64,000 bases of DNA from Sphingobacterium sp. HMA12 (GTDB lineage Bacteria; Bacteroidota; Bacteroidia; Sphingobacteriales; Sphingobacteriaceae), in the NCBI RefSeq assembly GCF_002933815.1, contig NZ_BEYR01000001.1, positions 434,001 through 498,000 of the forward strand. Reading direction: 5' to 3'. The notes below the pieces were generated by a model, which saw only the letters and a program-made list of their open reading frames with translations, searched no databases and was not told where the DNA came from. The first letter of the stretch is position 1. Every line of letters begins with the position of its first letter. Position numbers and translations under genes: made by a program. Shown here one piece after another: positions 27,677 through 35,955 of the stretch.

Positions 27677-28249
27677 CTAGTGTTTTTTTAGTGATCCAAT
27701 ATATTTATAGCTATTGATGAGAATACCTGTAGGAGTTGTCTTTGAATCTAAAAAAACAAGTTTTTGCGCATTCACCTTGTCTGACAGTAGGCGTTTGCCA
27801 TGCCCCAGCAGAACCGGGTAAGTAATGAGTACGACTTCATCAACGAGACCTTGCTCAAGTAAAAGGGAGGTCAGTGTGGAACTTCCCACAACGATCAGAT
27901 CGGGACCGTCTGTTGATTTAAGTGTATGAATAGCAACGTCAATGTGGGTACCTAAATTTTTTACAGGTCCCCAGATTAAACTGTCGGGACGGTGGGTTGC
28001 GACGTGTTTCGTGGCAGCATTTATAGCATTGGCCATTGGAAAATCACCCGCATTGGGCCAGAAGCTGCTAAAGATATCATAGGTATGACGGCCCAAAAGA
28101 AGGTCAAAGTCTGAACCATATGCCTGAAAGAGCATTTCCGCTCCTGCAGGACTTCTATAGGCAGTTGTCCATGCGCCATAAGTGTAATCTCCATCGTGTT
28201 CGATGACGCCATCAAGCGAGATGTGTTCGAAAATTCTGATCTTTCTCAT
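27677..28249 (-). CDS. Dihydrofolate-reductase-like protein (RibD C-terminal domain)
   Basis: The 190-residue protein starts with the typical RIFEHISLDGVIEHDGDYTYG and has LLGRHTYDIFSSFWP and the glycine-rich NADPH-binding DLIVVGSSTLTSLLLEQGLVD. This is the RibD-C/DHFR-like family (YyaP/YwjB type), reductases of uncertain substrate that are distinct from folate DHFR. Length is usual. It is divergent from the Arr gene. Confidence 0.9.
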   Translation of the reverse strand: MRKIRIFEHISLDGVIEHDGDYTYGAWTTAYRSPAGAEMLFQAYGSDFDLLLGRHTYDIFSSFWPNAGDFPMANAINAATKHVATHRPDSLIWGPVKNLGTHIDVAIHTLKSTDGPDLIVVGSSTLTSLLLEQGLVDEVVLITYPVLLGHGKRLLSDKVNAQKLVFLDSKTTPTGILINSYKYIGSLKKH

Positions 28250-28427
28250 TGTTTCAAGTGTTTGATTATTAATCCAAATTTAGCGAAGTTTAAAAATACG
28301 AATGCGGTGCAATCGCGACAATATAAGGGTGGAATGTGTAACTTTAATCCCTAAGATCGCTGTACATGTGGCTTTGAAGTCTCGATGTACTAGCTAATTC
28401 AGCGATGTAATCGAAAATAATGCATAT

Positions 28428-29171
28428 ATGGAATTTTCACCTTTCAACAATGTTGTTAAACTTTGTCTTCAGGGCATGAGCATGGAAGATGCAAAACAGC
28501 CTGAAGAAGCCCTTAAGCTATTTATGCAGGCCTGGAGCGGAGCCACCAACGATCACGAATGCTTTCTTGCAGCTTATTATGTAGCCCGGCATCAAAAAAC
28601 TGTTTCAGATAGATTGATATGGCTCGAAGAGGCCCTGCGGCATGCCTTAAAACTAAATGACGATACAGTTAAAAGTGCGCTACCGAACCTGTATCTGAAG
28701 CTTGCAAAATGTTACGGAGATCTGGGAGATAGCGAAAAATCAGCGGAATATATCGAGTTGGTTACAATCCTAAACGAAAAACCATCGGATTCCGGGCCTT
28801 TTTATCATGGTACCAAAGCCGACTTAAAAGCAGGAGATCTATTGGTTGCTGGGGGGAACTCGAATTATCAGCCTGAACTTACCATGAATCATATTTATTT
28901 TACAGGTTTAGTTAACGGAGCCGGACTCGCTGCTGCTTTGGCAAAAGGAGAAGGCTGCGAACGTGTCTATATTATTGAACCGATGGGAGCCTTTGAAAAT
29001 GATCCAAATCTAACAGATAAAAAATTTCCGGGTAATCCGACGCGTTCGTATCGCTCCACGGCTGCGCTGAAAATTGTTGGTGAAGCAAAAGAATGGGACA
29101 GGCCGAGTCCTGAAGATCTTCAAAGATTTCGTGAACGACTGACCACAGGTAACGGAGAAATAATCAACTAA
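28428..29171 (+). CDS. arr: NAD+-rifampin ADP-ribosyltransferase fused to an N-terminal TPR-like domain
   Basis: Residues about 124-240 form an Arr domain: FYHGTKADLKAGDLL with catalytic His127, NHIYFTGL with Tyr157, and FENDPNLTDKKFPGNPTRSY with Asp192. The spacing equals His19/Tyr49/Asp84 of mycobacterial Arr, so all three catalytic residues are kept. Arr inactivates rifamycins by ADP-ribosylating their ansa chain. Canonical Arr proteins have about 140-150 residues. Here residues 1-120 are alpha-helical with TPR-like pairs (PEEALKLFMQAW, LPNLYLKLAKCYGDLGDSEKSAEYIE). The same helical module is known in proteins that count or scaffold partners. Its role here is unknown. Confidence 0.9.
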   Translation: MEFSPFNNVVKLCLQGMSMEDAKQPEEALKLFMQAWSGATNDHECFLAAYYVARHQKTVSDRLIWLEEALRHALKLNDDTVKSALPNLYLKLAKCYGDLGDSEKSAEYIELVTILNEKPSDSGPFYHGTKADLKAGDLLVAGGNSNYQPELTMNHIYFTGLVNGAGLAAALAKGEGCERVYIIEPMGAFENDPNLTDKKFPGNPTRSYRSTAALKIVGEAKEWDRPSPEDLQRFRERLTTGNGEIIN

Positions 29172-29483
29172 ATCTGTAATACTTAATGGGCAAACGATCT
29201 AACCTAAATAAATTTTTGTTGGACTGAAAGGTCACGAAAGGAATCGTAGGCTAAGAGGTTGATTTTGAAGTGGATTAAAATTTGAAAGTAATTAAATTGA
29301 TTTGTCAATACTGCTGACCCAAGAACATTTTTGTGTTTTCATTGTTTGTTCAATGTCAATAATGTTTGAAAGATTCTTTATTTGGGGTGGTCTCACATTA
29401 ACTTCGCACAACTTAGTGAAAGGATCTTATCTATTGGAATAGGTCAGTGGGATTCAATTGGTGTTTTATAAAAGTACAAAAGA
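29172..29483. other. 312-base intergenic region before the zinc alcohol dehydrogenase gene
   Basis: No gene, clear hairpin or consensus promoter was found. The sequence is AT-rich. Confidence 0.4.
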
Positions 29484-30539
29484 ATGATTAAATCGAAAGG
29501 TTATGCGGCGAAAGACAATAATTCTCCGCTGGAATATTGGGAATTTGAAAGAAGAGAACTTGGTTCGAATGATGTGTTAATCGATATCTTGTATAGTGGT
29601 ATCTGTCATTCTGATATTCATCAGGTCCACGACGAATGGGGGGGGACACAATACCCGATTGTTCCGGGACATGAGATTGTTGGCCGCATCAGTGCCGTAG
29701 GCAGTGCGGTGACCAAGTTTAAAAAAGGTGATCTCGCTGGTGTAGGTTGTATGGTGGCATCCTGTGGTGAGTGCGATAACTGTAAATCGGATCAGCAACA
29801 GTTTTGCTCGAAGAAGAAAACGGTGTGGACGTATAACAGTACGGATGTGATGCACGATCACTCCTGTACATATGGGGGCTACAGCAACAATATTGTCGCT
29901 GATGCGAATTTTGTTTTGCATGTGCCTGAGTCGCTTGACATCAAAAAGGTGGCCCCTTTACTTTGTGCAGGGATTACCACATACTCACCGCTGAAGCGAT
30001 GGAATATTAGCAAAGGACATAAAGTTGGTGTTTTGGGTTTAGGTGGTTTAGGTCACATGGCGGTGAAGATCGCTGTTGCAATGGGCGCGGAAGTGACGAT
30101 GATTAGCCATTCGCCACGTAAGAAAGCGGATGCGACACTATTGGGTGCCCAAAAGTTTTTAAATACGCATGAATCTTCGGAACTGAAGGAATTTTCTGCT
30201 TATTTTGACTTTATTATTGATACGGTTTCTGCACCTCATGATTACAATCTCTACCTAGGGCTGCTAAAGACCAAAGGTGTCTATATCTGTGTCGGTATCC
30301 CAGCTGCACCAATGGAAATCAATGGTCGTTCTATTATGGGCGGAAATAAAATTCTGACGGCTTCAAGTATCGGCGGTATACAGGAAACACAAGACATGCT
30401 TGATTTTTGTGCTGAACATAACATCCTCCCAGAAACAGAGTTGATTGACATCGATTATGTGAATGAGGCTTACCAACGTGTATTGGACAGCGATGTAAAA
30501 TACAGGTTTGTCATCGATATGGCTTCACTGCAAAAGTAG
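29484..30539 (+). CDS. Zinc-dependent NAD(P) alcohol dehydrogenase (CAD/YahK type)
   Basis: The 351-residue medium-chain dehydrogenase oxidises alcohols or reduces aldehydes. Catalytic zinc ligands are in SGICHSDIH and GHEIVG; the structural-zinc cysteines are complete in CGECDNCKSDQQQFC (about 94-108). The Rossmann motif is GVLGLGGLGHMAVKIA. The order and the WTYNSTD stretch are typical of the cinnamyl-alcohol-dehydrogenase-like YahK/AdhA group, which prefers aldehydes with NADPH. It is monocistronic, followed by hairpins at 30562-30656. Confidence 0.92.
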   Translation: MIKSKGYAAKDNNSPLEYWEFERRELGSNDVLIDILYSGICHSDIHQVHDEWGGTQYPIVPGHEIVGRISAVGSAVTKFKKGDLAGVGCMVASCGECDNCKSDQQQFCSKKKTVWTYNSTDVMHDHSCTYGGYSNNIVADANFVLHVPESLDIKKVAPLLCAGITTYSPLKRWNISKGHKVGVLGLGGLGHMAVKIAVAMGAEVTMISHSPRKKADATLLGAQKFLNTHESSELKEFSAYFDFIIDTVSAPHDYNLYLGLLKTKGVYICVGIPAAPMEINGRSIMGGNKILTASSIGGIQETQDMLDFCAEHNILPETELIDIDYVNEAYQRVLDSDVKYRFVIDMASLQK

Positions 30540-30561
30540 TGAAACAACATAAAAATGGGGA

Positions 30562-30600
30562 CTGTCCAAAAAGTGAAGTGATCCCTAAAAAGCTGGACAG
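30562..30600. repeat. Short inverted repeat resembling a mobile-element end
   Basis: CTGTCCA (30562-30568) and TGGACAG (30594-30600) bracket an A-rich stretch containing two AAAAAG words. The sequence GGGGACTGTCCAAAAAG resembles the terminal sequences seen on some Bacteroidota insertion sequences, but there is no transposase and no target-site duplication that I can show. Confidence 0.3.
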
Positions 30601-30609
30601 ATGAACAAA

Positions 30610-30656
30610 ATTAAATGGAAAGAGCTCGGTATTATACCGGGCTCTTTCCATTTAAT
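30610..30656. terminator. 21-bp hairpin downstream of the alcohol dehydrogenase gene
   Basis: The arm from 30610 (ATTAAATGGAAAGAGCTCGG...) pairs with 30636-30656 over 21 bp with a single G-U pair and a 5-nt loop. This is very strong and ends in AT-rich flanks, so it can terminate transcription in both directions between convergent genes. Confidence 0.65.
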
Positions 30657-30703
30657 GCATGATAAGGGCTTACAGCTAAATTTTAATTTGAAAGGTTGGG
30701 CAA

Positions 30704-31168
30704 CTAAAGGAAAAGTGGCAGCCGTGTTGTATTAACAATTTCTTTCATCACAAAATAGCTTTCCATATGGCGGATTCCTTTAATCGTCGCCAGTTTATTG
30801 AAGTTAAATTCATGATAGTGGTCGACATCCTTGACCATCACCTTGAGCTGGTAATCAAAAGCACCGGTCACATGGAAGCATTCGACCACTTCCGGAAATT
30901 TCTGTATTTCTTCCATAAATAGCAAAGCGCTTTCGTTTGAATGTTTTTCCATACTGATTGCTACAAGCACCATCAGATTCAAATCCAGTTTCCGTCGATC
31001 CAGTAGATATACCTTTTGTTTGAGCACGGTTGTTGTCGTCAATTTCTTAATCCGTTCGTATACAGGAGTCATGGATAAGTTGACACGATCGGAAATTTCC
31101 TTGTTACTCATGTTGGCATCCTGTTGCAAAAGGTCCAAGATCATCAGATCTTTTTCATCTAGTTTCAT
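30704..31168 (-). CDS. Lrp/AsnC family transcriptional regulator of the amino-alcohol operon
   Basis: This 154-residue protein has the Lrp helix-turn-helix (about 3-50, LDEKDLMILDLLQQDANMSN and NLSMTPVYERIKKL) and a C-terminal RAM ligand-binding domain (about 65-145, VVECFHVTGAFDYQLKVMV). Proteins of this family sense amino acids or related amines and often activate divergent catabolic genes. It faces the permease gene across 190 bp that hold a perfect ATAGGT-N4-ACCTAT repeat. Control of the five-gene operon is inferred from position. Confidence 0.92.
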   Translation of the reverse strand: MKLDEKDLMILDLLQQDANMSNKEISDRVNLSMTPVYERIKKLTTTTVLKQKVYLLDRRKLDLNLMVLVAISMEKHSNESALLFMEEIQKFPEVVECFHVTGAFDYQLKVMVKDVDHYHEFNFNKLATIKGIRHMESYFVMKEIVNTTRLPLFL

Positions 31169-31196
31169 TGCTGTAGTAATTTAAATCTAAAAACGA

Positions 31197-31278
31197 ATAG
31201 GTATACACCTATCGTTAGGATATTTCATCCAAAAATAATAATATTTCAATATTTTTTTACTAAAATAAATATTATTAT
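31197..31278. promoter_or_regulatory. Two inverted repeats in the Lrp/permease intergenic region
   Basis: ATAGGT (31197-31202) and ACCTAT (31207-31212) form a 4-bp-spaced palindrome next to the regulator start. ATAATAATATT (31235-31245) and AATATTATTAT (31268-31278) form a perfect 11-bp repeat 22 bp apart, nearer the permease. Either could bind the Lrp-type regulator; the first has the more specific sequence. Confidence 0.45.
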
Positions 31279-31358
31279 AGTCTAAAAATACTGCAAATTA
31301 AAATAAAGTAGTAAATTCATCTTACTTAATATCTGTTACCAACCTAATAAAAAGAATT

Positions 31359-32681
31359 ATGAGTGATCCCCAATTAAAGAAAGTCCTTGGCCCCGTGATG
31401 TTATGGGGATTGGGGGTAGGGTATGTTATTTCAGGAATGTATTTTGGTTGGAATCTGGGACTGGCAGAAGGTGGGACATTGGGGTTAGCTATCGCTACGA
31501 TCTTTGTTATTATTATGTACCTAACCTTTACATTCAGTTATACAGAAATGTCATGTGCCATACCAAAAGCTGGAGGAGCTTTTGAGTATGCTAATAGAGG
31601 ACTTGGAAAACACTTGGGATTTGTTGCCGGGATTGCCCAGAATATAGAATTTGTTTTTGCACCGCCGGCCATTGCGGCGGCGATAGGGGCTTATCTGCAT
31701 TTGCTCCATCCCGATGTTGGTTACCTTACTTTTGCTATCGGAGCCTATCTTATTTTTACGACAATGAATATCCTAGGGGTGAAACTTGCCGCCTCTTTTG
31801 AATTGGTTGTTACTGTTCTGGCGGTTATCGAGTTGCTGATATTTGCTGGTGTGACGTTGCCTGCATTTGAGTTTTCCAACCTACAGCAAAATGCGCTTCC
31901 GAATGGTTATTCCGGTATTTTTGCATCCATTCCATTTGCCATCTGGTTTTTTCTTGCCATTGAAGGTGTTGCTAATGTTGCCGAGGAAACCATCAATCCG
32001 CAAAAAAATGTACTGATCGGTTTTGGATCAGCTATTGTCACTTTGGTCGTATTGTGTATCATTACGTTTTTATCGGCGGTCGGTGTCGCAGGCTGGGAAG
32101 CTGTTGTCTATCCTCCGGGCAGCACTGAGGCTTCAGATTCACCCTTACCCCTTGCTATTGCCAACGTTATTAATAGTACCCACATCCTTTACAAACTGCT
32201 TATCGGCGTGGGTCTGCTTGGACTTATTGCATCCTTCCATGGAATTATCTTGGCTGGGGGGCGTGCTACCTTTGAGTTTGGACGGGTAGGATATGCACCA
32301 TCCATCTTGGGAAAAGTTCATTCCCGCTTTAAAACGCCGGCTAATGCATTATTGATTAATATGGCGGTTGGTATTGTTGCACTACTGACGGGTAAGACAG
32401 CAGGAATTATTACCATTGCCTGTTTTGGAGCAATCAGTCTATATATCATATCCATGTGGTCTTTTTTCGCCTTACGTAAAAAAGAACCCACATTGGAACG
32501 TCCCTTTAAAGTTCCTTTATATCCCTTATTTCCGATGCTCGCACTGATCATTGCCGTGATCTGTCTGGTTGCTATGATATTTTATAACCCATTGACAGCC
32601 TTATTATTCTTTGGGCTTGTCATCTTATCATATCTTTATTTCCTAATCTTCCTTGACAAGGATAAAACCGTCAAATTATGA
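31359..32681 (+). CDS. APC-family amine/amino acid permease, ethanolamine-permease-like
   Basis: The 440-residue inner-membrane transporter has about 12 helices. The N-terminal GPVMLWGLGVGYVISGMYFG and WNLGLAEGGTLGL, then SYTEMSCAIPKAGGAFEYANR and FAPPAIAAAIGAYL, closely resemble bacterial ethanolamine permeases, an APC branch distinct from general amino acid permeases. Its stop codon overlaps the start of the next gene by four bases (ATGA), so it is translationally coupled to the ligase. With the four following enzymes it suggests uptake of an amino alcohol such as ethanolamine. Polyamine uptake is the main alternative. Confidence 0.85.
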   Translation: MSDPQLKKVLGPVMLWGLGVGYVISGMYFGWNLGLAEGGTLGLAIATIFVIIMYLTFTFSYTEMSCAIPKAGGAFEYANRGLGKHLGFVAGIAQNIEFVFAPPAIAAAIGAYLHLLHPDVGYLTFAIGAYLIFTTMNILGVKLAASFELVVTVLAVIELLIFAGVTLPAFEFSNLQQNALPNGYSGIFASIPFAIWFFLAIEGVANVAEETINPQKNVLIGFGSAIVTLVVLCIITFLSAVGVAGWEAVVYPPGSTEASDSPLPLAIANVINSTHILYKLLIGVGLLGLIASFHGIILAGGRATFEFGRVGYAPSILGKVHSRFKTPANALLINMAVGIVALLTGKTAGIITIACFGAISLYIISMWSFFALRKKEPTLERPFKVPLYPLFPMLALIIAVICLVAMIFYNPLTALLFFGLVILSYLYFLIFLDKDKTVKL

Positions 32682-34039
32682 TAGACAAAAAAGAAATTAT
32701 TTCCAAATTAAAGACAAGTACGAGTACACATGTCAAAGTCGCAGTAGCGGATATCGACGGTGTATTGCGTGGCAAATTTATGCATCGGGACAAGTTTATC
32801 TCTTCATTGGACAGTGAATTTGGTTTTTGTTCCGTGGTATTTGGATGGGATGTCAATGATCAGGTTTATGACAATGTAGAAATTACAGGATGGCATACTG
32901 GTTATGGCGATTTTCCTGCACGTATAGATGGAAACACCTTCCGTAAAATACCCTGGCAAGAAGATATTCCTTTCTTTCTTGCCGATTTTGAAACGTCAGA
33001 AGCTACAGACAAAAATGTCTGTCCAAGGGCACTTCTTAAAAACATCATTGCACAGTCGGAGGCTTTGGGATACAAACCTATTTTTTCACAGGAATTTGAG
33101 TGGTTTAATTTTGTAAAAGCAACTAATGGATCTTCGCAGAATAGTTTTGAAGATATGACACCGATCACCTCCGGTATGTTTGGATACTCCATATTGCGGA
33201 TATCGGACAATTACGGCTTTTTTCAGGACCTGTTGTCGATGCTTGAACGGTTTGGCGTGCCTTTGGAAGGTTTGCATACAGAAACAGGGCCAGGTGTACT
33301 GGAAGCTGCAATTCAATGTAGTCATGCACTTGAAGCTGCCGACAGGGCCACACTCTTTAAGTCAGCCGTAAAAGAGATCGGTAAAAAACATGGTATCGTC
33401 GCCAGTTTCATGGCCAAACAGACTAAAGAATTGCCCGGCTGTAGCGGACACGTACATCAAAGCCTCTGGGATCTCAAACAGGAGAAAAATCTTTTTTATG
33501 ATGCCGATGACCAACGAGGTATGAGCGAACTGATGAAGCAGTTTCTCGCTGGGCAACTACATTGTTTACGCGATATTCTACCCTTATTTGCTCCTACCGT
33601 AAACAGTTATAAAAGACTTACTGAAGGAGCCTGGGCTCCGACGACTTTAACCTGGGGGATAGATAACAGGACGACGGCACTCCGTGTCATTGATGGTGGG
33701 CCTAAGGCGACGCGTATTGAACACCGCGTAGTCGGCTCTGACGTTAATCCATATCTGGCCATAGCGGCCTGTTTAGCTAGTGGGCTCTATGGGATCAAAC
33801 ACAAGCTATCATTGGATAATCCACATACCGTTGGCAATGGTTATAAGGATTTACAACATGGTGTTCTGCCAAGGAATCTTTATGAAGCTACCAGTCGGAT
33901 GGCACAGTCTAAAATTGCGTCAGAATTGTTTGGAGAAAGGTTTGTTGATCACTTTTGCAAATCCAGATTGTGGGAATGGCGGCAGTTTTCAGAACAGGTA
34001 ACAGATTGGGAAACAAAAAGATATTTTGAAATTATTTAA
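32678..34039 (+). CDS. Glutamine-synthetase-like gamma-glutamyl-amine ligase
   Basis: This 453-residue GS-family enzyme would couple glutamate to an amine using ATP. It has the N-terminal VAVADIDGVLRGKFMHRDKF, metal ligands in SQEFEWF (Glu139, Glu141) and HTETGPGVLEA (Glu202, Glu209). The ATP/active-site block is CSGHVHQSL (about 255-263), and the C-terminal part has NSYKRLTEGAWAP and EHRVVGSDVNPYLAIAA. The DIDGVLRGK start and missing adenylylation-type tail place it with PuuA/GlnA3/GlnA4-like ligases, not with nitrogen-assimilating GlnA. The Streptomyces enzyme GlnA4 glutamylates ethanolamine. Context with an ethanolamine-type permease and an alcohol dehydrogenase points the same way. Confidence 0.85.
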   Translation: MIDKKEIISKLKTSTSTHVKVAVADIDGVLRGKFMHRDKFISSLDSEFGFCSVVFGWDVNDQVYDNVEITGWHTGYGDFPARIDGNTFRKIPWQEDIPFFLADFETSEATDKNVCPRALLKNIIAQSEALGYKPIFSQEFEWFNFVKATNGSSQNSFEDMTPITSGMFGYSILRISDNYGFFQDLLSMLERFGVPLEGLHTETGPGVLEAAIQCSHALEAADRATLFKSAVKEIGKKHGIVASFMAKQTKELPGCSGHVHQSLWDLKQEKNLFYDADDQRGMSELMKQFLAGQLHCLRDILPLFAPTVNSYKRLTEGAWAPTTLTWGIDNRTTALRVIDGGPKATRIEHRVVGSDVNPYLAIAACLASGLYGIKHKLSLDNPHTVGNGYKDLQHGVLPRNLYEATSRMAQSKIASELFGERFVDHFCKSRLWEWRQFSEQVTDWETKRYFEII

Positions 34040-34046
34040 CTGCAAG

Positions 34047-35195
34047 ATGGATACAGATAAAATTTATGGTTTTAATTTTCCTACACCTATTCGGTTTGGT
34101 GCCGGAGCAATCAATGAACTACCGGATTACCTGTTGAATAATGGTCTTATCCGACCTTTATTGGTAACGGATCCAACTATTGCTGAGCTTCCTTTTTTTA
34201 AGGAGATCCAGCGTAAATTGATGAGCAGAGGAATTGATGTGATCGTGTATCACGATCTGCACAAAAATCCCGTTAAATCTGATGTACTGCAGGGCGGTGA
34301 TGTTTATCGGCACAACAATAGGGATTCCATTATCGGGGTAGGCGGCGGGGCAGCACTTGATGTTGCCCGGGCGATAGCACTGCGCGCGCATCACCACCGT
34401 GATCTTTTTGATTATGATGATCTTATCGGGGGAGATATCTATGTGACTAATGAGATCCCTCATCTGATCACGGTACCCACTACAGCCGGTACCGGAAGTG
34501 AAGTAGGCCGAAGTGCCATTATTTCCGAAGACGAATCCAAGAAAAAGCGTATTCTGTTCAGTCCGCGATTGATGGCGAAAATAGTCTTTGCGGATCCACT
34601 CCTTACCATGGACCTCCCGGCATTTGTTACGGCAGCAACGGGGATGGACGCACTCACCCACAATATGGAAGCTTATCTGGCAAAAGGATATCATCCAATG
34701 TGTGACGGTATCGCGCTAGAAGGGATGGCTATGGTAGCCGGGTCTATTGAAAAAGCAACCAAGGAATCTGATTTACAGTCGCGTTCCAAGATGCTTTTAG
34801 CTTCACTCATGGGAGCTGTGGCTTTTCAAAAGGGACTGGGTATAGTACATAGCCTGGCACATCCGCTTTCGTCCTTGTTGGATACACATCATGGACTTGC
34901 CAATGCTATTAATCTACCCTATGGCATGCAATTTAACTATGCAGGATTCGAAGATCGTTTTGATAAGATTGCAGTTGCGCTTGGTATCGGTAATAATGCT
35001 GGGGATAAAGTCGTAGACTATTTATTTGAACTCAATACACGTTTGAATTTACCGACGCGTTTATCCTCCATAGGTGTGCAAAAGCAACATCTTGCACCAT
35101 TGTCGGAATTAGCATACGCAGATTTCTGTCATCCCTCAAATCCTAAGCCGGTTACAATAGAAGACTTTCTAGCTATTTATGAAACAGCATTTTAG
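34047..35195 (+). CDS. Iron-containing alcohol dehydrogenase (group III)
   Basis: The 382-residue enzyme is a group III ADH: GGGAALDVARAIAL (about 100-113) and TVPTTAGTGSEVG (142-154) bind NAD(P), and the metal ligands are Asp201, His205, His268 and His282 (GMDALTHNMEAY, VHSLAHPL, HHGLANAI). In this operon it should oxidise the alcohol group of a gamma-glutamylated amino alcohol to an aldehyde. The start at 34047 (MDTDKIYGF) is preferred over 34026, which overlaps the ligase gene. It takes the place that PuuB, an FAD amine oxidase, holds in the classic putrescine pathway. Confidence 0.88.
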   Translation: MDTDKIYGFNFPTPIRFGAGAINELPDYLLNNGLIRPLLVTDPTIAELPFFKEIQRKLMSRGIDVIVYHDLHKNPVKSDVLQGGDVYRHNNRDSIIGVGGGAALDVARAIALRAHHHRDLFDYDDLIGGDIYVTNEIPHLITVPTTAGTGSEVGRSAIISEDESKKKRILFSPRLMAKIVFADPLLTMDLPAFVTAATGMDALTHNMEAYLAKGYHPMCDGIALEGMAMVAGSIEKATKESDLQSRSKMLLASLMGAVAFQKGLGIVHSLAHPLSSLLDTHHGLANAINLPYGMQFNYAGFEDRFDKIAVALGIGNNAGDKVVDYLFELNTRLNLPTRLSSIGVQKQHLAPLSELAYADFCHPSNPKPVTIEDFLAIYETAF

Positions 35196-35205
35196 TAAAA
35201 ATAGT

Positions 35206-35955
35206 ATGATCAAAATAGGTATAAGCGCATGCTTTTTTTATCCCGATAAGGATCGTGCTGTTTTTGGTCCTAAGTCGTTGAGCTACATGGAAAATGATAT
35301 GGCATGCTGGATCGGGAAAAAGGGGGTGCTTCCGGTACTGCTCCCCGATTTGGATGATGGGTTGTTGACGGAAATCATTGATCAGATGGATGGTATCATC
35401 CTCCAGGGCGGAAGTGATATCGCTCCGGGGCATTATGGTGAAGTTCCAATAGGTCGATGGAAAGGAGATGCTTATCGGGATCAGTATGAATTAAAAATAC
35501 TGGATTATGCGATTAAGCAGGAGAAGCCAATATTGGGTATTTGTCGGGGTTTTCAATTGATGAACGTTTATTTTGGTGGTACACTCTATCAGGATATTCC
35601 TTCACAGATACCCGGTGCGGGACTGCACCGATCGGCGGAATTATACGATACGATTAATCACCCTATTAATTTTGTGCCTGGAACCTTGTTTGAAGATTTG
35701 TATAGACATGTTTCTAACCCTAAAGTAAACACGGTACACCATCAGGCGATCAAACAACTGGGACAGGATTTGGAAGTATATGCCCGTTCAGAGGATGGTT
35801 TTATAGAAGCATTTGGATATACCAAAGTTGCTGCCGGTAAAGTTATGGGAGTACAATGGCATCCTGAATTTTCGGATACACAAGCCGGGGAGCTTTTGGA
35901 TGAAGAATTGATTTTTAATGTTTTTCTTGAACATGCAAAACAACATAGAAATTAG
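35206..35955 (+). CDS. PuuD-type gamma-glutamyl hydrolase (class I glutamine amidotransferase-like, C26)
   Basis: This 249-residue cytoplasmic hydrolase has the catalytic Cys113 in GICRGFQLMNVYFGG and the His219/Glu221 pair in GVQWHPEF. It also has LQGGSDIAPGHYGE, typical of PuuD and related C26 peptidases that cleave the gamma-glutamyl bond. In this operon it should free glutamate from the oxidised gamma-glutamyl product. An ATG at 35179 lies inside the previous gene; 35206 (MIKIGISACF) is the natural start. Confidence 0.9.
   Translation: MIKIGISACFFYPDKDRAVFGPKSLSYMENDMACWIGKKGVLPVLLPDLDDGLLTEIIDQMDGIILQGGSDIAPGHYGEVPIGRWKGDAYRDQYELKILDYAIKQEKPILGICRGFQLMNVYFGGTLYQDIPSQIPGAGLHRSAELYDTINHPINFVPGTLFEDLYRHVSNPKVNTVHHQAIKQLGQDLEVYARSEDGFIEAFGYTKVAAGKVMGVQWHPEFSDTQAGELLDEELIFNVFLEHAKQHRN

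Noticed and set aside
34158..34694. 178-codon minus-strand frame inside the iron alcohol dehydrogenase gene
   Set aside because: Antisense shadow of a well-supported gene.
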